A DNA stretch of 64,000 nt from Carnobacterium_A antarcticum (GTDB lineage: Bacteria; Bacillota; Bacilli; Lactobacillales; Carnobacteriaceae). Below, in pieces: positions 60,616 to 64,000 of this stretch; within the stretch, counting starts at the first letter, position 1; each line of letters opens with the position of its first letter. Below the pieces are notes generated by a model. That model ran no database searches. It saw only the letters and a list, made by a program, of their open reading frames with translations, and was not told the DNA's origin. Where the stretch lies: NCBI RefSeq assembly GCF_042658365.1, contig NZ_JBHSQC010000015.1. One strand, given 5' to 3'. The translations under genes were made by a program, and so were the position numbers.

Positions 60616-61701
60616 ATGACAGATCATATACTAGCTATTAATCCCGGTGCTACTTCTACTAAAATCGGGTATTTTGAAGATGATGTCCTGCAATGGAAAC
60701 ATGAACTAACTTATTCTTATGAAAAAGTGGCTGAATACCAGACTATTATGGAACAATATGGATTTCGTTACCAAGACATTGCTGATTACTTAACGACTAA
60801 AAATTTGTCAGCAGGTTCTCTAGATGCCGTTGTTGGGCGAGGAGGATTGTTGCCTCCAGTCGATGCAGGGGCGTACTTGGTTAATGATGCCATTATGGAT
60901 TGTTTGAAGAACCGCCCTATTTTAGAACATGCATCTAATTTAGGAGCGAGCCTTGCAAAAGGGATTTCTGAAAAATTTGGTACTCTTGAATGCCAAGCCT
61001 ATATCTATGACCCGGTGACGGTTGACCAAATGGAAGACGTGGCTCGTATATCAGGTTTGGCACTGATTGAACGAAAAAGTATCGGACATGTTTTAAATAT
61101 GCGGGCTGTTTGTATGAAGGTTGCTGAAGACGAGCTGAAAAAACCTTATGAAGAAAGCAACTTTGTAGTGGCACATGTAGGAGGAGGCAGCTCTGCTAGC
61201 GCTCACCAAAAAGGGCGGATGATCGATTTGATTTCAGATGATGAAGGATTGTTTTCAGCAGAACGTACCGGCGGACTACCGTTAAAAGAAGTTATCCCGC
61301 TGTGCTACAGCTACTCTAGACAAGAAATGACAGATCTGACTAGGAAAAAAGGCGGGCTTGTTTCTTACTTTGGCACAAATGATGCACGAGCCATTGAAAA
61401 AAAAGCTCAACAAGGGGATGCAAAAGCTAAAATCGTCTTGGAAGCAATGGCTTACCAAATCGCAAAAACAATTGGTGAGTTAGCTACCGTTCTTTATGGA
61501 AAAGTAGACGGTATCATTTTAACAGGAGGTCTGGCTCATTCTGCTCGTATTACAGAATTAGTTAAAGAAAGAACTTCTTTCCTTGCTCCTGTATACATTG
61601 TTCCTGGAGAAGAAGAATTGACAGCTTTAGCCAAGGGTGCGCGACGTGTATTGACTGGACAAGAAAAAGCAAATATTTTTCGAGAACTTGCTTATAATTA
61701 A
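60616..61701 (+). CDS. buk: Butyrate kinase
   Basis: 361 aa. Acetokinase-family motifs: ILAINPGATSTKIGYFEDD (P-loop-like), GRGGLLPPVDAGAYLVND, VAHVGGGSSASAHQKGRMID and ILTGGLAHSARITELV. It makes ATP and a short-chain acid from an acyl phosphate. With Ptb it completes substrate-level energy gain from 2-oxoacids. SD AAAGGAG lies in the end of ptb. Confidence 0.95.
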   Translation: MTDHILAINPGATSTKIGYFEDDVLQWKHELTYSYEKVAEYQTIMEQYGFRYQDIADYLTTKNLSAGSLDAVVGRGGLLPPVDAGAYLVNDAIMDCLKNRPILEHASNLGASLAKGISEKFGTLECQAYIYDPVTVDQMEDVARISGLALIERKSIGHVLNMRAVCMKVAEDELKKPYEESNFVVAHVGGGSSASAHQKGRMIDLISDDEGLFSAERTGGLPLKEVIPLCYSYSRQEMTDLTRKKGGLVSYFGTNDARAIEKKAQQGDAKAKIVLEAMAYQIAKTIGELATVLYGKVDGIILTGGLAHSARITELVKERTSFLAPVYIVPGEEELTALAKGARRVLTGQEKANIFRELAYN

Positions 61702-61713
61702 ATCTTTAAACAC

Positions 61714-61749
61714 AAAAGAAGCTGAGGAGTTTTCTCAACTTCTTTTTTT
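61714..61749 (+). terminator. Terminator of the 2-oxoacid operon
   Basis: AAAAGAAGCTGAG pairs with CTCAACTTCTTTT; TTT follows. Confidence 0.87.
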
Positions 61750-61883
61750 ACTATTATTGAACCAAAACACACTTTAAAAGAGGTTGTTTATTTCTAAGTA
61801 GGTCCTTGTCGCTGTTTATTTCATTTTTAACCACCATAGTATTATAGAGCATGCTGTTTTTTTGATGTGAAAAATAAGAGCAG

Positions 61884-62765
61884 CTAATTTTTTTTCATAA
61901 AGTTAACGAAACGGATAGCATGTTCTTCCAAATTTTGATTTTTTTTATAAGCGATGCCTATTTCAAAAAAATTTGCTTTATCTTTTAAAGGAATCCATTT
62001 CAAATTTTTAAAATTGCTGATTCTCTCCAATGCTTGAGGCATTAAAGTTAAAGCCTTTGTTGTCAAGGTATTCTGTAAAAGAACTTCCCAATTCTTATTA
62101 GTAAAGATTATGTTAGGATGGAACCCAGATTCCGAACAACGTTCGTGGAGAATGTTCCCCAGTACATAATCATTAGAAAAAGAGCAAATATCATAACCTT
62201 TTAAATCTTTGATTTCAATAGTTTCTTTTTGTGCAAGCGGATGATCAAAAGGCAAAACGACAGAAACAGTATATTGGGAATGAGAAGTATTTAACCGTTC
62301 TATCTCAATAGAGGATTCATAATTAGGAAAAGAAACCAAGCCAATATCTATTTCATTTTGAGCAAGTTTCTCTTGGATTTCAACAGACCCGCTTTGAACA
62401 AATGTTAGTTCAACTTCAGGATTCATAGTTGTAAATTGAACGATTTGTTCCATATATTGGATAACGAAAAGAACGGTGATACCCACTTTCAAGTTTTTCT
62501 TCCCAGGTTTCATTTTATGCATATCTTCGATTAAGCCTTCAAATTCATCTAAGACTTTTTGTCCGCGCGTCAGTAGCTTTTCTCCTTTTTCTGTTAACTG
62601 AAGTCCTTGTTTAGTTTGAAAAAATAAATGAGCATTAAACTCTTCTTCCAATTGTTGAATATTCCAACTTAAAGTAGGTTGTGTGACAAATAAACTTTTT
62701 GCAGCTGCAGTATAACTTCTAGTATTAGCAATTGTGATGAAATACTTTAATTGACGAAGTTCCAT
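61884..62765 (-). CDS. LysR family transcriptional regulator
   Basis: 293 aa. Winged helix MELRQLKYFITIANTRSYTA with KSLFVTQPTLSWNIQQLEEE, and an effector domain (KNLKVGITVLFVIQYMEQIV, ALTLMPQALERI). This start is typical of the CidR/AlsR-like LysR branch. It faces the ptb-buk genes from the opposite strand and may control them. Upstream, TTGGAAAACGCTTACT at 62833-62848 is cre-like. Confidence 0.87.
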   Translation of the reverse strand: MELRQLKYFITIANTRSYTAAAKSLFVTQPTLSWNIQQLEEEFNAHLFFQTKQGLQLTEKGEKLLTRGQKVLDEFEGLIEDMHKMKPGKKNLKVGITVLFVIQYMEQIVQFTTMNPEVELTFVQSGSVEIQEKLAQNEIDIGLVSFPNYESSIEIERLNTSHSQYTVSVVLPFDHPLAQKETIEIKDLKGYDICSFSNDYVLGNILHERCSESGFHPNIIFTNKNWEVLLQNTLTTKALTLMPQALERISNFKNLKWIPLKDKANFFEIGIAYKKNQNLEEHAIRFVNFMKKN

Positions 62766-62832
62766 TGTTTACTCCTTTCCTTTTAAAAAACATTGTCTAA
62801 TACCTAACAATATTAAACTGAAGACGGTTGCT

Positions 62833-62848
62833 TTGGAAAACGCTTACT
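62833..62848 (-). promoter_or_regulatory. cre-like site before the LysR gene
   Basis: TTGGAAAACGCTTACT on the plus strand; good CGCTTAC half. About 70 bp upstream of the regulator start. Confidence 0.4.
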
Positions 62849-62994
62849 TATATAGTGAGTTTACCATATATCCCTAATCAATGGATTAAAAAAAGATGAG
62901 ACCATTTTGAAACTTCTTGAAAACCCAAAATTCTAATGTGTGAGGAAACCGAAGATTTGTTTAAAAAATTTATAGTTAGTGAGAATGAAAAATA

Positions 62995-63027
62995 TTGTTT
63001 ATATGGGTAATAAAGTATACTATTACC
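62995..63027 (+). promoter_or_regulatory. Promoter with inverted repeat over the -10
   Basis: TTGTTT (62995-63000) and TATACT (63016-63021), spacer 15 bp. GGTAATA (63006-63012) and TATTACC (63021-63027) form an inverted repeat around the -10, a likely operator. Confidence 0.5.
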
Positions 63028-63071
63028 ATAAATAGAACTAAGAAAAGACGAAAGACATAAAGTGGTATCAA

Positions 63072-63491
63072 ATGAAGAAAAATATTGGAATAGTGTTGTT
63101 GACGCTCAGCAACATCCTATCGACGCTAACCGTTTTTGCCATCGCTGGTTTGTTAGCATATCTTAATACACTTGCATTAGAGAACGCAGCAAGTTCAACA
63201 AATTGGGATACTCCGATAAATTGGGTAACTATCTTATTTGAATTGGTTAAGTGGTTTAGTTTCTATCAAGTAGTTTTCAAAAAAAGTTTAACCTGGATAA
63301 AGATTTATATTGTACTTGCCTTGGTTCTAGTACTGACTAGTGCAGCGTTATTATTTCCATTGTTAGCCACGGTATTTTCTATCCTAGCATTATTTTTATT
63401 GTTTTTGGTACTGCTTTTGATTATTTTGTATGCAACTTCAATTGTTTTATTATTCTCATCCATTAAGAAACCAGCAGAGATTCATATTTAA
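63072..63491 (+). CDS. Small membrane protein of unknown function
   Basis: 139 aa with four hydrophobic segments (about 8-30, 49-68, 77-96, 99-131) and a short polar loop NAASSTNWDTPINW. I do not recognise the family. The SD is weak (AAAGTGG). It is the first gene of a probable pair with the next one, behind a promoter with an inverted repeat over the -10. Confidence 0.65.
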   Translation: MKKNIGIVLLTLSNILSTLTVFAIAGLLAYLNTLALENAASSTNWDTPINWVTILFELVKWFSFYQVVFKKSLTWIKIYIVLALVLVLTSAALLFPLLATVFSILALFLLFLVLLLIILYATSIVLLFSSIKKPAEIHI

Positions 63492-63538
63492 ACAAGGTAA
63501 AGCTTTAAAAAATGAATAAGGGAAGAGAGGTTATCGAC

Positions 63539-63934
63539 ATGAACGTCATATTAAAGGAAGAAAATTACCTTGATCACCTTGCTGTAACATATACTGACTC
63601 GAAATTTGAGAAAGGAAAGACGATTATTGGACAAAAAATTGGTGCAAACTTTTTCTATTGCATCTACATAGGTGAATCTTTTTTTGTGGTTACAGCTACT
63701 AGTACTGCGACGTTTGATTTTTATGATTCTTTCAAACGAGATATAAGCGAGCTGTTGAACCTAGATATAAAAGAAAACCTATTTACTATTAGAATATTAT
63801 TAACGTTAAACGAAAAAATAGACGGTCAATACACCATTACGGAACGAAAATTTAAAACGTCAAAACTGTTGCTAACGGATTTTAATAAAAAAAATACGAG
63901 AGACTTCATGAGTCATCAAAAAACGGATAATTAA
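63539..63934 (+). CDS. Hypothetical protein
   Basis: 131 aa from ATG 63539, 8 nt after GAGAGG; an upstream in-frame start at 63512 has no SD. Soluble, rich in Lys, Phe and Thr, with alternating hydrophobic stretches (FFYCIYIGESFFVVTATST, NLFTIRILLTLNE) that suggest a beta-rich fold. No known domain recognised. 47 bp after the membrane protein gene. A faint stem-loop may lie downstream but no clear terminator is visible before the window ends. Confidence 0.55.
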   Translation: MNVILKEENYLDHLAVTYTDSKFEKGKTIIGQKIGANFFYCIYIGESFFVVTATSTATFDFYDSFKRDISELLNLDIKENLFTIRILLTLNEKIDGQYTITERKFKTSKLLLTDFNKKNTRDFMSHQKTDN

Positions 63935-64000
63935 AGAAGCTAGTTGGTTTAGTGAGGTTTTTCTTTTAGTTTAAGGCTTAGCAGAAACCTTAGATTAAAA

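Noticed and set aside
1..64000. CRISPR arrays, tRNA or rRNA genes, prophage, intact insertion sequences
   Set aside because: No repeat-spacer series, no tRNA cloverleaf or rRNA sequence, no phage structural genes and no complete transposase were seen.

Overview
The window reads as chromosomal DNA of a low-GC Gram-positive bacterium in the Lactobacillales. The gene content and sequence style (CcpN/PDRP/PPDK, YisL, DUF1232, MupG, GguAB-type arabinose uptake, cre-like sites, purine-rich SD sequences, many TTG/GTG starts) fit Carnobacterium or a close relative. This is an inference from family content, not a database match. I saw no rRNA, tRNA, CRISPR array, prophage or intact insertion sequence.

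Layout. 1-1.6 kb: end of a sugar-phosphate isomerase/epimerase gene and a Gfo/Idh/MocA oxidoreductase. 1.6-8.8 kb: a peptide-type ABC transporter. Two permeases and a lipoprotein sit on the minus strand behind a T-box leader whose specifier reads as cysteine (UGC); a fused double ATPase is divergent. The lipoprotein appears circularly permuted and both permeases carry long N-terminal membrane extensions. 9-10.5 kb: PadR/DUF2812 pair and YisL. 10.5-12.6 kb: a decayed glucuronide locus (AraC regulator with doubtful 5' end, a uidA scar, a kdgK with internal deletion). 12.9-15.8 kb: DUF1232 protein, zinc-ribbon membrane protein, 6-phospho-beta-glucosidase.

16-26 kb: an L-arabinose regulon: sugar-binding lipoprotein, GguA/GguB transporter, an orphan PTS EIIB-like protein, AraR, then araB-araD-araA, with AraR-type operators (GTACGTAC core) at three promoters and cre sites at two. 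26.4-28.8 kb: DUF2871 protein and a DrrAB-like exporter behind a perfect 22-bp palindrome that resembles the site in the yisL promoter. 28.9-32 kb: divergent intracellular GH84 hexosaminidase and MupG, i.e. amino-sugar/cell-wall salvage. 32-34.2 kb: an EIIC_2-type membrane protein with a PanE-like reductase behind a promoter carrying a TGTGA-N6-TCACA site. 34.6-38.8 kb: ccpN, PPDK regulatory protein, ppdK. 39-40.4 kb: FetAB-like transporter. 40.9-41.8 kb: YtnP-like lactonase.

42-50 kb: short-chain acyl-CoA metabolism (two acyl-CoA dehydrogenases, LysR regulator, thiolase, 3-hydroxybutyryl-CoA dehydrogenase, crotonase, CoA-transferase). 50-52.2 kb: FAD oxidoreductase and SDR on the minus strand. 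52.5-53.4 kb: metallophosphoesterase. 53.6-61.7 kb: a 2-oxoacid dehydrogenase complex (E1a, E1b, E2, E3), a second EIIC_2 paralogue, phosphate butyryltransferase and butyrate kinase, which together would turn 2-oxoacids into acyl-CoA, acyl phosphate and then acid plus ATP. 61.9-64 kb: LysR regulator and two small unrecognised proteins. Several catabolic units have cre-like sites near their promoters, suggesting shared CcpA control.

The most unusual item is the 1.6-8.8 kb transporter: a permuted binding protein, extended permeases and a tRNA-sensing leader pointing to cysteine or cysteine-containing peptides.
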